Part shown: positions 36,306 through 45,436 of the stretch, one piece after another
How positions within the stretch are numbered: position 1 is the stretch's first letter
How the letters are laid out: each line of letters starts with the position of its first letter
Assembly (NCBI GenBank): GCA_963786395.1
Contig: CAWAZD010000006.1
Coordinates: 1 to 64,000 of the forward strand
Direction: 5' to 3'
Origin: Fen-1301 sp963786395
GTDB lineage: Bacteria > Bacteroidota > Ignavibacteria > Ignavibacteriales > Ignavibacteriaceae
DNA: 64,000 bases
The notes under the pieces: model-generated
Database searches by the model: none
Told to the model about the DNA's origin: nothing
Seen by the model: the letters and a program-made list of their open reading frames with translations, nothing else
Made by a program: the position numbers and the translations under genes

Positions 36306-37763
36306 TTATTTCATTCCATTGTAATATTTTTTTGCATTGAATTGGGCAAAGGCCGCGTTCAATGTAGGGATCTCATTGTCATTTATTGCTTTATCAAACC
36401 AGGTTTTTGCATTTTGGTCATCTCCTTTTAATTGGTAAGCCCTACCCATTAAATAATAAACATAGGGATCATTTTGATTGGACTGCTTTAGTTCTTTTAA
36501 AGCTACCTCCGGATCCTTTTGTTCTATGGCAGTAATAGCTTTTAATTGGTGAGATAATTTAGTTTGAGCATCAGTTTTTTCATTTAATACATTTATAACT
36601 TTATTCTCGGATTTAGCACCTGCAAGAGTGCTATTATTCTGTAGTTTTAAAGCCACAAGGTTTTGGTTATAGGCTACTCTGTTTCTAAAATTATCTTTGG
36701 ATTCCTGCGTAGACGCAGATTTATTATAATCATCTAAGGCTGCCTGAAATTTTTCATTAGCTTTATCATATTGTCCGTTTTCATATAAAGCTGTTCCCAT
36801 TCTTATTTGAATGTTAGACATATTCAGATAATCATTATCGTTTTGCGCTATTTGGTATTCTTTATCCAATTCAGAAAGTGCCTGGTCAAATTTACCCTCA
36901 TAAGCAAAAGATAATGCCAACATATTATGAGCTGTTTCTTTTTGTATATTAGTCTTTGCATTTTGAAGAAAATCATTTACCTGGATTCTTGCATCTGAAA
37001 ATTTACCCTGATATAAATAATTTGCAAAAATACCTGCTCTGGATGAAATAAAAGCAGGATCAATTTTAAGAGCCTTTTGATAATTAAGAATAGACTCATC
37101 AAATTTTCCTTCCTTCATAAGAAGTTCTGCATAAGAATCATAGGGGTTTGGATCATCCGGAACCAGGGAGATATACTTTTTGAAGGCTTTCTCAGACTCA
37201 GTAAAATTCCCCATGTTCTTGTATGCATAGCCCAGCATATTGTAAGCAGGTGAAAACTGAGGATTTATATCAATTGCTTTCTGAAGTTCAGGTAAGCCTT
37301 TATCATAGTTCTGGTTGGCAAATTGCACCTGACTAAGATCAAAATGCAGTCTCTCATCATTCGGGAACAAAGCTAAGGCACTTTCAAGATTTTCAACTTC
37401 CTTAGTAGAATTTCCATTTAGATTTTCAAGTCTTGAATCGATTAATAGTTTTTCCCCTTCAGATACTTTGTCTTTTAAAGCAACGGCTTTATTTATATCA
37501 TCTAAAAAATCTTTACCGCGAAAATCAAACTGGGATTTTTCAACATAGGCTAAGGCGAAATCAGGATCCTCCTGTATAGCTTTATTATATAAATCTATTG
37601 CTTCAGGTCCTTTGAGTTTATCACCCATTTCCCTTGCCTGAAGGAAATATTTTTTAGCAGACTCTGATTTTGTGGTTATTGGAAGTTTATCTCCGTTATC
37701 GGGGAACAAATAATTTGCTGATAACAGAAGAAACAGACATAGTGCGATTGCATTTTTTTTCAT
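36306..37763 (-). CDS. Exported tetratricopeptide-repeat protein
   Basis: 485 residues with a signal peptide (IALCLFLLLSANYLF) and at least eight TPR-like 34-residue units. They can be followed by repeats of the type A...Y..K.(I/L)..(D/N)P.(F/Y)..A, for example AIDLYNKAIQEDPDFALAYV, LQKAIDINPQFSPAYNMLGY and KKYISLVPDDPNPYDSYAEL. TPRs are scaffolds for protein-protein contacts, and this one probably acts in the periplasm. AAGGAGATACGT before the ATG is a strong ribosome binding site. The gene stands alone on the minus strand. Confidence 0.88.
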   Translation of the reverse strand: MKKNAIALCLFLLLSANYLFPDNGDKLPITTKSESAKKYFLQAREMGDKLKGPEAIDLYNKAIQEDPDFALAYVEKSQFDFRGKDFLDDINKAVALKDKVSEGEKLLIDSRLENLNGNSTKEVENLESALALFPNDERLHFDLSQVQFANQNYDKGLPELQKAIDINPQFSPAYNMLGYAYKNMGNFTESEKAFKKYISLVPDDPNPYDSYAELLMKEGKFDESILNYQKALKIDPAFISSRAGIFANYLYQGKFSDARIQVNDFLQNAKTNIQKETAHNMLALSFAYEGKFDQALSELDKEYQIAQNDNDYLNMSNIQIRMGTALYENGQYDKANEKFQAALDDYNKSASTQESKDNFRNRVAYNQNLVALKLQNNSTLAGAKSENKVINVLNEKTDAQTKLSHQLKAITAIEQKDPEVALKELKQSNQNDPYVYYLMGRAYQLKGDDQNAKTWFDKAINDNEIPTLNAAFAQFNAKKYYNGMK

Positions 37764-38051
37764 ACGTATCTCCTTATATTAATTCATACGTGAAATTAAC
37801 CTTATTAAGAAGATAGGATTTGATTCAAAACACCATCCCAAGTGTTTTGGAGATAATTTTAATGGTCTTGTTTAGTTATTCAACAGACCTAATTTGGATT
37901 GAACAGTAAAAAGAATAACTTATGGATCATTGATATAGTCCCTTTTTCATCCCTTTAGACGATTGACCCATATACATTTCTGCCATATAATATAACAGTA
38001 ATTAAATAGTTTCAGATTCCTAAGAAAAAAGATTAAATAAGGAGATATCAA

Positions 38052-38237
38052 ATGAATAAGTTGAAATATAAAACACCCTGGATTGATACGACAGATAAAC
38101 TTAAACAACAACTTGCAAACCTGACTGATGATGATTTGAGCTTTCCAAACGGGAAGGAATATGAAATATTAGGAAGATTGAAAGGAAAAGTTGCAGATAC
38201 GAAAGAAAAGTTAAAAAGGTTAATTTTTAAATTGTAA
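38052..38237 (+). CDS. CsbD-like small stress protein
   Basis: 61 residues, highly charged. KLKQQLANLTDDDLSFPNGK followed by YEILGRLKGKVADTKEKLKR resembles the CsbD pattern in which LTDDDL precedes a G-R-x-x-x-x-Y/V-G/K stretch. CsbD-type proteins accumulate under general stress in many bacteria, and their mechanism is unknown. AAGGAGATATCAA precedes ATG 38052. It forms a cluster with the next two small genes, each with its own good ribosome binding site. Confidence 0.7.
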   Translation: MNKLKYKTPWIDTTDKLKQQLANLTDDDLSFPNGKEYEILGRLKGKVADTKEKLKRLIFKL

Positions 38238-38277
38238 ATGATGGTATTCAAAAATTAAATTATAAGGAAAAATTATC

Positions 38278-38427
38278 ATGTTATATACTATTGCTGTAGT
38301 TCTAATAATATTGTGGCTGCTTGGATTTTTTGCATTCCCCGCCGTGGGAGGTTTAATCCATATTCTTTTGGTTATTGCTGTTGTAATGATTCTGTTAAAT
38401 GTAATCAGAGGGCGCCGGGTGCTTTGA
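38278..38427 (+). CDS. Lmo0937-family small membrane protein
   Basis: 49 residues with two membrane helices: MLYTIAVVLIILWLLGFFAF, then a PAVGGLIHIL turn and LVIAVVMILLNVIRGRR. The LYTIAV...LWLLGF...GG.IHILLVIA...LL pattern is that of the Lmo0937 family of tiny membrane proteins, which often sit beside CsbD and other stress genes. The role is unknown. AAGGAAAAATTATC precedes the ATG. Confidence 0.85.
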   Translation: MLYTIAVVLIILWLLGFFAFPAVGGLIHILLVIAVVMILLNVIRGRRVL

Positions 38428-38489
38428 ATTAATAATTCCCCGACTGAAGGATCCATATAAAATCAATAAATTTATTATCAAGGAGTATT

Positions 38490-38921
38490 ATGAAAATCAA
38501 ATATTTTATCTTAACAATTATTCTGTTAATTTCGGGATCGAAATTAATTGGTTATAACACCTATGGCAGCATTAAACAGACAATTCAAGGGGAAGCTAAA
38601 AGCTTTCATACTGATACTCTCAGTGATTGGCAACAATTCAAGGTGGATGCTAAAGTTAAGATTAAAGCTAACGAAAAAAGGATTGCTGAATTTAAAGCAG
38701 ACATTGCAGCTGATATAAAATCGGACAGCAAAAAAATTAAATCAAGTTATAAAAAAGAAGTCGCAAGATTAGAGAAACAGAATAATGAGTTGAAAAGTAA
38801 AGTTGATGAATACAAGTACGAAGGAAAAGATAAATGGATTGAATTCAAAAAAGGATTTAACCATGAAATGGATGTAGTCGGAAATTCTATCAATAACTTA
38901 TTCTCAAAAAAGTCTAACTAA
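38490..38921 (+). CDS. Periplasmic coiled-coil protein, sll1863-like stress family
   Basis: 143 residues: a signal peptide (YFILTIILLISGSKLIG), then a lysine-rich helical mature region. DWQQFKVDAKVKIKANEKRI, AEFKADIAADIKSD and VARLEKQNNELKSKV indicate a long coiled coil. The W..FK....-I..NE..I...K layout recalls proteins annotated as sll1863-family stress response, commonly next to CsbD and Lmo0937 genes as here. AAGGAGTATT before ATG 38490 is strong. A structural or osmotic-stress role in the envelope is inferred. Confidence 0.65.
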   Translation: MKIKYFILTIILLISGSKLIGYNTYGSIKQTIQGEAKSFHTDTLSDWQQFKVDAKVKIKANEKRIAEFKADIAADIKSDSKKIKSSYKKEVARLEKQNNELKSKVDEYKYEGKDKWIEFKKGFNHEMDVVGNSINNLFSKKSN

Positions 38922-39125
38922 TTAGAACCGTATTAAAATACATTCTCGAATAATTAACCTTTCATACCCCGGCTGACTGGAATCACTCCAAAGCAGCCGG
39001 GATTAAATTCAGCCCGATAATTCAACTCTTTGTGATTCACCCGATAGTTAAATGCTCTACCTACGATTAGCTTAACGTGACAATAATAATTAATATTAAG
39101 ATCTATAATGTATAGGAGGATTTCT

Positions 39126-39566
39126 ATGGAACAAAACAAGATAGTTGAAAATTTTTTTACCGCCATTGAGAAAAATGACTTTACTGCTGCTGAAAGTTAT
39201 TTGTCAAATACTTTTAAGGTTACAGGCGTGGCACCAACCCCACTTAGTGCTAAAGAATTTTTAGGAGTGCACAAAGCTTTTAATAAAGGGATCCCTGATT
39301 TTAGATTTAATTATAAAATAGAAAATGCAAAGGATAATGTTGTTGAGTCAAAAGTTAAATTATCCGGGACTCATACTAAAGAATTGCCTGCTCCTATTCC
39401 TGGCATAAAGAATATTCCACCGACTAATAAATTCTTAAACATGCCTGAAGAAAGGGCTACATTCACTTTTAAGGACAACAAGATAGAAAATTTACATCTT
39501 GAAAAAGTCCCAAATGGAGGGTTACCTGGAGTGTTAAAACAACTTGGTGTTGAAATACCTATGTAA
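39126..39566 (+). CDS. NTF2-like/SnoaL-type protein
   Basis: About 146 residues from ATG 39126, chosen because TATAGGAGGATTTCT lies just ahead of it. The sequence starts EQNKIVENFFTAIEKNDFTA and contains FLGVHKAFNKGIPDFRFNYKI and ATFTFKDNKIENLHLEKVPNG. Together these match the cone-shaped NTF2/SnoaL fold, in which a short helix pair is followed by a curved beta sheet. Members include ester cyclases and small-ligand-binding proteins, but catalytic residues cannot be fixed here. Confidence 0.7.
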   Translation: MEQNKIVENFFTAIEKNDFTAAESYLSNTFKVTGVAPTPLSAKEFLGVHKAFNKGIPDFRFNYKIENAKDNVVESKVKLSGTHTKELPAPIPGIKNIPPTNKFLNMPEERATFTFKDNKIENLHLEKVPNGGLPGVLKQLGVEIPM

Positions 39567-39921
39567 TTCTACTTACCCTTTAAGCTATCAAGGGGACCGG
39601 CAACTGTTGGTCCCTCTGCATTTAATCCTCAAATTTAGTAAAAATAACAGGTATCAAATATTACTTACTAATTCAGGATATTAAATGACAGCTACAACTC
39701 CGGTTTTACGAATGGAAAAAGTAATTATGATTTCAAAACCGGTTTGTTTGATTTAAACATTGGAGGAGGAATTTAATGAACAGTTTTTAAAGAAGAACCT
39801 TAAAAAATTAATATTTCGAATCGTCATTTAATTAATATTAATTCCAAAATAATGCTTGACTTAGAAATATATATTATTTAGTTTGTAATAAATATTACAA
39901 CTCATACTTCTATTGAAACAT
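39567..39921. other. Non-coding stretch with a probable gene remnant
   Basis: A GGGACC/GGTCCC inverted repeat (39593-39614) may end the preceding gene. Otherwise only the barrel-like fragment at 39672-39776 and AT-rich DNA are seen, including repeated TTAATTAATATTAATT around 39830-39842. The promoter of the peptidase locus should lie here. Confidence 0.45.
39672..39776 (+). pseudogene. Possible C-terminal fragment of an outer-membrane barrel protein
   Basis: The frame ending at 39774-39776 reads SGFTNGKSNYDFKTGLFDLN then IGGGI, alternating polar and hydrophobic residues like the last barrel strands of an outer-membrane protein. There is an upstream stop and no start. It may be the debris of a deleted gene; the short length makes this weak. 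Confidence 0.3.
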
Positions 39922-41028
39922 ATGTTACAAACAAACAAACATAGAGTGATAGATATATTTTTCCGAACTGCCTGCATAAATGCTCTGTCAGGGTTCGAAA
40001 AACCTATAGCAGACTACATTAAAGTATTCCTTTCAGATTATAACTATAAAGTAACAGAAGATGAATCCCGGCAATTTACTTCCAGCAATACCGGGAATTT
40101 AATTTGCAAAGTCGGAACCGGGGGGGATTTTCTTCTTTTAGCACACATGGATACAGCGCGCCCAACTCTGGAAACTAAACCGGTTATTAAAGAGGATAAA
40201 ATAGTCCCATCGGGTGAAACTGTTCTTGGTGTTGATAATCGTGCGGGAATTGCAGTTTTACTTTACACTTTGGAAAAAATTGCCAGGGAAAAACTCAATG
40301 TTAAAGACTTTACTGTAGCTTTTACAACATGTGAAGAATCAACATTATTTGGTTCCAGGAATCTTGCCATAAATAGTCAAATTAATAAGTGTTTTGTTTT
40401 TGATTCCGGTTATCGTCCCGGGAATTTTATATTCTCTTCATGCGGTGCCATTGGATTTAATTTGAAGGTTATCGGGAAAGCATCTCATTCAGGTATTTCA
40501 CCTGAAAAGGGGATTAACTCACTTCAGGTAGCGGCCAGAGCAATGAGTAAACTGCCTATCGGCAGAATTGATGAAGAAACCACAATGAACATAGGTATTT
40601 TGAAAAGCGGCTCTGCTGTAAATGTAATTCCTGAATTAACCGAACTTGACGGTGAAGTGAGGTCTTTTGATCTGAATAAAGCAGAAGGTTATTTTAAATT
40701 ACTAATTGATACGTTTAAGAAAGAAGCAGAATTAATGGGAGCCAGGATTGAATTTAATTATTTCTGGGATTTCAAACCCTATACTATTAAAAACAATTCT
40801 GATGTTTATAAGGAAACTATTCGCGCTATAACAAAAACAGGATTAACACCTGTTCCAAGAATTTCTCTTGGTGGTAGTGATGCGAATTCATTAAATGGAC
40901 GGGGGATTGAGTCTGTAAACCTTGGTATCGGAGCCCAGAATCCCCATTCTAATGAGGAATTCATTTATATAGAAGATTTAATTAAGTCAACGGAAATTGC
41001 GTTAGAATTAGTAAGGAGGAATAATTAA
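39922..41028 (+). CDS. M20-family metallopeptidase, PepT-like
   Basis: About 369 residues. The first metal ligand is in LLLAHMDTARP (HxD), followed by GVDNRAGIAVLL with the bridging Asp, EE in FTTCEESTLFGS, D in VFDSGYRPG, and a dimerisation or lid domain around KASHSGISPEKGINSL. The final His sits in GAQNPHSNEE. This is the tripeptidase T/M20B layout, usually a cytoplasmic aminopeptidase on short peptides. No signal peptide is present. ATG 39922 is taken as start, with TTG 39913 as the alternative. A cyanophycinase-like gene follows after one base. Confidence 0.88.
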   Translation: MLQTNKHRVIDIFFRTACINALSGFEKPIADYIKVFLSDYNYKVTEDESRQFTSSNTGNLICKVGTGGDFLLLAHMDTARPTLETKPVIKEDKIVPSGETVLGVDNRAGIAVLLYTLEKIAREKLNVKDFTVAFTTCEESTLFGSRNLAINSQINKCFVFDSGYRPGNFIFSSCGAIGFNLKVIGKASHSGISPEKGINSLQVAARAMSKLPIGRIDEETTMNIGILKSGSAVNVIPELTELDGEVRSFDLNKAEGYFKLLIDTFKKEAELMGARIEFNYFWDFKPYTIKNNSDVYKETIRAITKTGLTPVPRISLGGSDANSLNGRGIESVNLGIGAQNPHSNEEFIYIEDLIKSTEIALELVRRNN

Positions 41029-41029
41029 A

Positions 41030-41884
41030 GTGAAAAACATTTTCTTTTCAGTTGTAATATTAGTTTTATCAATAACATGTAGCAGTCTTCCTGGCACTAA
41101 GGGGAAACTGGTAATAATCGGTGGTGTTCAAACCCAGGAGATAGTGAAGAAATTTGTTAGTCTGGCAGGTGGACCCGATGCAAGAATTATAATCATCCCT
41201 AATGCCGGGTCCGATCCTGTGGAAAACAGTGAAGAAGAAAAGCAGAATTTTATTAAGTTGGGAGCAAAAGCAGATTATCTCTTATTTACAAGGAATACTG
41301 CAGATGATGACAGCAATTTAAAGAAAATGAGATGGGCTAATGCGGTTTTCTTTTTAGGAGGTGACCAGGTTGATTTAACCAGAGACATGCTTGGGACAAA
41401 ACTGCTAGATGAAGCATATAATATTTATAATAACGGTGGAGTTATTTCAGGCTCAAGCGCAGGTGCTGCCATTATGAGTGAAGTAATGATTACAGGGAAT
41501 GAACTTATTAACAAGGATTCCACGGTTTCGTTTGTTACAATTGAAAAGGGGAATGTGGAAACTAAACAGGGTTTCGGGTTTATCAAAACTGTAATCATAG
41601 ATCAGCATTTCCTGAAACGGAAAAGACACAACAGGACAATTTCTACCCTAATTGAACACCCTAATCTTATTGGAGTGGCTATTGATGAATCAACTTCAAT
41701 AATTGTTAACCCAGATGAAACTTTCGAAGTTTTCGGCAACAACCAGGTTCTTGTTTATGACCCTACAGGATCAACCGGTATAAGAGAAAACAAAAAAGGA
41801 AAACTTGGTATCAGCAACATGAAACTTGATGTTTTAATAAGCGGTGACAAGTATGACCTTAAATCAAAACAAGTTATTAAATGA
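41030..41884 (+). CDS. Cyanophycinase-like S51 peptidase, probably exported
   Basis: 284 residues starting at GTG 41030, with a hydrophobic N-terminus (FFSVVILVLSITCSS) that could be a signal or an imperfect lipobox. The mature part opens GKLVIIGG, has IIIIPNAGSDP and FFLGGDQVDLTR, and carries the S51 nucleophile motif SGSSAGAAIM (Ser 143). IDQHFLKRKRHNR and GVAIDESTS are further cyanophycinase landmarks. Such enzymes cut multi-Arg-poly-Asp into beta-Asp-Arg dipeptides. The next gene is a YfcC-type carrier overlapping by four bases, which suggests uptake of the products. Confidence 0.88.
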   Translation: MKNIFFSVVILVLSITCSSLPGTKGKLVIIGGVQTQEIVKKFVSLAGGPDARIIIIPNAGSDPVENSEEEKQNFIKLGAKADYLLFTRNTADDDSNLKKMRWANAVFFLGGDQVDLTRDMLGTKLLDEAYNIYNNGGVISGSSAGAAIMSEVMITGNELINKDSTVSFVTIEKGNVETKQGFGFIKTVIIDQHFLKRKRHNRTISTLIEHPNLIGVAIDESTSIIVNPDETFEVFGNNQVLVYDPTGSTGIRENKKGKLGISNMKLDVLISGDKYDLKSKQVIK

Positions 41885-43293
41885 GTGAAGTTAAAAAGAA
41901 ATTCAGGATTAAGGTCCCGAACACATATTTACTGATTTTTTCCCTGTTAGTATTGATTGCCGGTTTAACCTGGATAATTCCCGGCGGCAATTATATGCGA
42001 ACTGTTGTAGATGGGAAAGATGTTGTAATGCAAAATTCATTTAAATATGGTGCAAGCAGGCCGCAGGGGTTGTTTGCGTTATTCATTGCTCCATTAAAAG
42101 GATTTGTTGAAGCAGCGAAAATAATTGGGTTTGTCCTAATTGTAGGGGGCGCTTTTAATGTACTTGCAAAAACTGACGCAATAAATTCACTAATAAATAA
42201 ACTTGCCAAAGCTCATAAAACCTCATCTACTCTCCGGACCTTTTTCATTCCGGTTATGATTTTATTGTTTTCACTTGGTGGTGCAACCTTCGGCATGAAC
42301 GAAGAAATTATTCCGTTTGTTCTTATTATTGTGCCTATCTGCCTTGCACTTGGGTACGATTCAATAGTAGGTGTGGCAATTCCGCTGGTTGGGGCTCATG
42401 TTGGATTTGCTAGTGCTTTTCTGAATCCTTTCAATGTCGGCATTGCACAGGGGATTGCTGGCGTGCCCTTGTTTTCCGGAATTGGTTACCGGCTTATATG
42501 CTGGGCTATTTCTACAACAGCCGCGATTATATTCATGCTCTATTATGTAAAAAGACTTTCGCGAAAACCTGAAATTAGTCCAACTTTTCAGGAAGACAAT
42601 GAAAGGAGAAAGAACGAGCATTTCGAAAATATATATGAGAATAACAATCATTTTTCAACCAAGCATAAAATAGTTCTGGCAGCCTTCGCATTTTCCCTAG
42701 TAATGCTTGTGGTAGGAGTTATAAAGTTAGGTTGGTATATCGAAGAAATAGCGGGAATGTTTTTTATAATGGGAATCGCAGTCGGCATCATTGGCGGATT
42801 ATCCAGTGAGGTATTAATAAAAAGCTTTATTGAAGGAGCAAAAGATTTAGTAGGCACAGCTTTAATAATTGCTCTTGCCAGGGCTACTCTTGTAATTTCT
42901 CGGGATGGTAACATTATTGATACTATGCTTTATGGACTTGCTCCATATATACAATCTTCCTCACAAATATTTGCTTCACAAAAAATGTTTCTCGTACAGG
43001 CAATTATAAATTTCTTTGTCCATTCCGGTAGCGGGCAGGCGGCTCTTACTATGCCTATTATGGCACCTCTTGCTGACCTTGCATCTGTTTCAAGACAAAC
43101 TGCAATACTCGCGTTTCAATTTGGCGAGTACACAAACATAATTATCCCGACTTCTGCCGTAACCATGGGAGCCTTATCTATGGCAAAAGTTCCATGGGGG
43201 AAATGGGCAAAATGGGTAATTCCACTTCAGTTAATCCTTATGTTACTTGGATTTTTATTACTTATTCCCCCAAACCTTTTTGGCTGGCATTAG
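41881..43293 (+). CDS. YfcC-family membrane carrier (basic amino acid/dipeptide type)
   Basis: 470 residues with about twelve membrane helices, beginning VPNTYLLIFSLLVLIAGLTWIIPGG. FGMNEEIIPFVLIIVPICLALGYD, GAHVGFASAFLNPFNVGIAQ and FVHSGSGQAALTMPIMAPLADL are conserved YfcC/DcuC-like stretches. The family moves amino acids or short dicarboxylates across the inner membrane, but its substrates are poorly known. Coupling to the cyanophycinase-like gene (ATGA overlap) points to a dipeptide or arginine/aspartate carrier, an inference from context. Confidence 0.88.
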   Translation: MSEVKKKFRIKVPNTYLLIFSLLVLIAGLTWIIPGGNYMRTVVDGKDVVMQNSFKYGASRPQGLFALFIAPLKGFVEAAKIIGFVLIVGGAFNVLAKTDAINSLINKLAKAHKTSSTLRTFFIPVMILLFSLGGATFGMNEEIIPFVLIIVPICLALGYDSIVGVAIPLVGAHVGFASAFLNPFNVGIAQGIAGVPLFSGIGYRLICWAISTTAAIIFMLYYVKRLSRKPEISPTFQEDNERRKNEHFENIYENNNHFSTKHKIVLAAFAFSLVMLVVGVIKLGWYIEEIAGMFFIMGIAVGIIGGLSSEVLIKSFIEGAKDLVGTALIIALARATLVISRDGNIIDTMLYGLAPYIQSSSQIFASQKMFLVQAIINFFVHSGSGQAALTMPIMAPLADLASVSRQTAILAFQFGEYTNIIIPTSAVTMGALSMAKVPWGKWAKWVIPLQLILMLLGFLLLIPPNLFGWH

Positions 43294-43362
43294 TTATTGC
43301 TTTTGAAAAAATGAATGTGTTCTAATTAAATAATATTTCTTTCAATTATAAGAGGTGTTGTG

Positions 43363-44487
43363 ATGACAAAAATGTTACTTCGTTGTGCGTTAGTTTTTTG
43401 TTGCCTGCTTAGTTTTAGCAAGACTGCATTTGCACAAGTGGATACATACCTGGACAGTATCAACGTGTATGTAAATGCATACGGTAAAATTCAAATTTAT
43501 TCTTTACCTGACACAATTGGTCAACTTACCCGCATGAGCCCGTTAGTTGGCACAGGGTCAAGTTCTGTTTTTGACGACAGACAGGATTTGGATACTCAGG
43601 ATCCAACTCAATTGATTGCAAATCCTAAATTAAGCGATATTGAAGTTTATGGTTCGTACAATAATAATTATTCAGGGTTGCCACCGAATGTACTTGTAAA
43701 AGAAAATATTTACTGCTGGCAGCATCAGAATTCTATAATTGTGAAATATACAGTTATTAACAAAGAGACATCTCCCATTAATCAAATATTTGGACTTGAA
43801 TTGATACCGGAAATTAGTGGTGCATATGCCGGAACAGATACTGTTATTTACAATTCCAAAACTAAAATATTGAGTGATTGGAAAACTGAAGGTGTAGCTT
43901 TTAAATTTCTGTCGGGTAATATGAATGCACTTAAAATGTTCGTTTATTACTCAGGCTACGGTGTTGATTCTTCATTTTGGAGCTGGATGACACAGGGGAA
44001 ATTAGACTCATTGTTAATTACAGACCCTACTGACCCGAATGTAGATGATCCGGTACTGATTCCTTCTTTTAGTTCAAAAACTCTTGCTGTTGGTGACTCT
44101 GCTATTTATTATGTTTCTGTTGGATATGGTAAAAACAAAACTATTTTGGAAGCAAACATGGCGATTGCTGACTTAAAGTATAATCAATTTACATCTGTTA
44201 ATTCAAATACAAATAACGTACCATCGAATTACAGTCTAAAGCAGAATTATCCCAATCCTTTTAACCCATCAACAATAATTTCATATCAAATTCCGAAAAG
44301 CGGTCATGTAACACTGAAAGTATATAATGCGATAGGAAAAGAAGTTGCTACTCTTGTGAATGCTGAAAGGACTGCGGGAAAATATAGTGTTGATTTCAAA
44401 GCACAAAGCTTAACCAGTGGCTTATATTTTTACTCAATTCAGTCAGGTTCTTTCCATGAGACTAAAAAAATGATTTTCCTTAAATAA
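43363..44487 (+). CDS. Secreted protein with type IX sorting domain
   Basis: About 374 residues: signal peptide (CALVFCCLLSFSKTAFAQ), a beta-rich middle without recognised catalytic motifs, and a C-terminal domain of about 85 residues. That domain contains NYPNPFNPSTIISYQIP, VTLKVYNAIGKEVATLV and SGLYFYSIQSG, ending KKMIFLK. This is the type IX secretion sorting signal typical of Ignavibacteria and relatives. The protein is therefore delivered to the cell surface. ATG 43363 is used, with GTG 43360 just ahead; AAGAGGTG is the ribosome binding site. A strong terminator follows. Confidence 0.85.
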   Translation: MTKMLLRCALVFCCLLSFSKTAFAQVDTYLDSINVYVNAYGKIQIYSLPDTIGQLTRMSPLVGTGSSSVFDDRQDLDTQDPTQLIANPKLSDIEVYGSYNNNYSGLPPNVLVKENIYCWQHQNSIIVKYTVINKETSPINQIFGLELIPEISGAYAGTDTVIYNSKTKILSDWKTEGVAFKFLSGNMNALKMFVYYSGYGVDSSFWSWMTQGKLDSLLITDPTDPNVDDPVLIPSFSSKTLAVGDSAIYYVSVGYGKNKTILEANMAIADLKYNQFTSVNSNTNNVPSNYSLKQNYPNPFNPSTIISYQIPKSGHVTLKVYNAIGKEVATLVNAERTAGKYSVDFKAQSLTSGLYFYSIQSGSFHETKKMIFLK

Positions 44488-44495
44488 TCCAAATT

Positions 44496-44525
44496 CCCTC
44501 CGGGGTAATTTTTTCCCCCGGAGGG
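44496..44525 (+). terminator. Strong terminator between the type IX protein and the RpiR gene
   Basis: CCCTCCGGGG and CCCCGGAGGG form a 10-base GC-rich perfect stem around 10 bases, followed by TTTAA. It lies eight bases after the upstream stop codon and separates the peptidase unit from the regulator unit. Confidence 0.8.
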
Positions 44526-44537
44526 TTTAATACCGTT

Positions 44538-45398
44538 ATGACCCGATATAAAGAAATAAAAGAAAAAATTCAAAATAAGTTCGGAGAACTTCCCAGGAGC
44601 CAAAGGAAGATTGCAAATTATTTTGTGGATAATTTTGATAAAGTATCTTTTTTGAATATACATGATATTTCATTGGCAACCGGTGCAAGTGTTGCATCAG
44701 TAGTACGGTTTGCCCAGAGGATAGGTTTTTCGGGTTACAGTGAACTTCGGGAAGCTATTTCAGATTCCCTGCAGAATCATCTGACTAACCTGGAAATATT
44801 TCCCCTTTATGACACAAATAAAGGAGAAAAAGATATACTTACTTCAGTAGCTAATCTTGATATTAAAAATATTAATGATACATTAACTATAATTGAGAGG
44901 GAAGTATTTGACCGTGCTATCAGTTTGATCTTAAATTCTAAAAGGGTTTTTACTGCCGGACTGGGGATCTCATATCTTCTTGCTGAAATTTTGGCATATC
45001 AACTTAATCAGGTAGCAGTTGATGCTACAGCATTTAAAAATAATTATTGTCCGTTTCTTGAACAGATTCCTTTATTAAATCGAAAGGACCTTCTTATTAT
45101 ATTTTCATTCCCTCCATATTCTAAAGATACCATTGAAGCTGCTAAACTTGTTTCAGAGAAAAAAATAAATTTATTAGCAATTACAAATAAAGAAGCTTCT
45201 CCCGTAACCTTTTACTCAAAAGTTAATTTGATTGTTCATAGTGAGAACATGCTCTTTACTAATTCCTTTGCCGCAATTTCAGTGATAATCAATGCCATGG
45301 CTACTTCAATTGCTATGAAAAACAAAGCACAAACTAAATTATTACAAAAAGAAACTTCGGATATAATGGAAAAATATAATAAGATTGTCAGCTATTAA
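44538..45398 (+). CDS. RpiR/MurR-family transcriptional regulator
   Basis: 286 residues: an N-terminal helix-turn-helix of about 80 residues (LPRSQRKIANYFVDNFDKVS, then DISLATGASVASVVRFAQRIGFSGY with the recognition helix) and a SIS domain from about 125 to 255 (AGLGISYLLAEILAYQL, FSFPPYSKDTIEAAKLVSE). Most RpiR proteins sense phosphorylated sugars or amino-sugars, though some neighbour amino-acid genes. Being first in a long co-directional run, it probably controls the receptor and enzymes that follow 39 bases later. The ligand is unknown. Confidence 0.9.
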   Translation: MTRYKEIKEKIQNKFGELPRSQRKIANYFVDNFDKVSFLNIHDISLATGASVASVVRFAQRIGFSGYSELREAISDSLQNHLTNLEIFPLYDTNKGEKDILTSVANLDIKNINDTLTIIEREVFDRAISLILNSKRVFTAGLGISYLLAEILAYQLNQVAVDATAFKNNYCPFLEQIPLLNRKDLLIIFSFPPYSKDTIEAAKLVSEKKINLLAITNKEASPVTFYSKVNLIVHSENMLFTNSFAAISVIINAMATSIAMKNKAQTKLLQKETSDIMEKYNKIVSY

Positions 45399-45436
45399 TT
45401 GAGTGAGGTAAATTTTAATATTTACTCGGAGTTAAA

